Positions 14,058 to 14,127 of a DNA stretch of 14,127 bases are shown in pieces. Position 1 is the stretch's first letter. Each line of letters opens with the position of its first letter. The stretch comes from Oscillospiraceae bacterium (GTDB taxonomy: Bacteria; Bacillota; Clostridia; Oscillospirales; Ruminococcaceae). The notes under the pieces are model-generated. The model had not been told where the DNA came from, did not search any database, and saw nothing but the letters and a program-made list of their open reading frames with translations. A program made the translations under genes and the position numbers. The stretch covers positions 1 through 14,127 of the forward strand of contig SFFD01000034.1 of NCBI GenBank assembly GCA_004556975.1, written 5' to 3'.

Positions 14058-14127
14058 GGCATATATTTTTTCTTTTTCCGTAACGCGCCGCCTTCTTTTT
14101 TATCCTTCAATTTCTTACCGAAAATGT

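Overview
The window looks like chromosomal core DNA from a low-to-moderate GC Gram-positive bacterium of the class Clostridia. Oscillospirales/Ruminococcaceae-like is my best guess, by inference. The grounds are a darA (c-di-AMP receptor)-holB-ricT block, a FemAB peptidyltransferase, a zinc-type bL31, strong AGGAGG ribosome binding sites and canonical TTGNNN-N17/18-TATAAT promoters. Coding density is very high. Everything except the first gene lies on the minus strand, so the minus-strand units are listed below from right to left.

Region 1 (1-699): the 3' end of a plus-strand WG-repeat-like protein, cut by the window edge. It converges on the main operon, and the two share a bidirectional hairpin terminator.

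Region 2 (7569 down to 697): a seven-gene minus-strand operon with one clear promoter (7540-7569). Its order is comM/yifB ATPase, a QueG-like iron-sulfur protein, a FemAB transferase, an Orn/Lys/Arg-decarboxylase-family PLP enzyme, darA, holB and ricT. Most junctions overlap or nearly touch (ATGA or TGAAATG). The last part resembles the Bacillus yaaO-tmk-darA-yaaR-holB-ricT-yabA block, but tmk, yaaR and yabA are missing from their usual places.

Region 3 (10034 down to 7633): a phosphoglucomutase/phosphomannomutase and a YigZ/IMPACT protein, with their own promoter and terminator.

Region 4 (10494 down to 10145): rpmE (bL31) as a single gene, with promoter, short leader carrying a 9-bp direct repeat, and terminator.

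Region 5 (12696 down to 10535): a knotted carbamoyltransferase (YgeW-type) homologue whose carbamoyl-phosphate motifs are destroyed although its C-terminal half is well conserved, followed by a sugar-phosphate nucleotidyltransferase. This degenerate carbamoyltransferase is the most interesting object in the window.

Region 6 (14127 down to 12742): a DUF2200 protein whose family-typical N-terminus extends upstream to an ACG codon, then a membrane-anchored ComEC-like metallo-beta-lactamase protein. A long hairpin follows whose U-tract sits on the opposite strand.

I see no tRNA, rRNA, CRISPR array, insertion sequence or phage gene. No stretch above 300 bases lacks a gene. Family assignments rest on motifs and family knowledge; no database search was possible.
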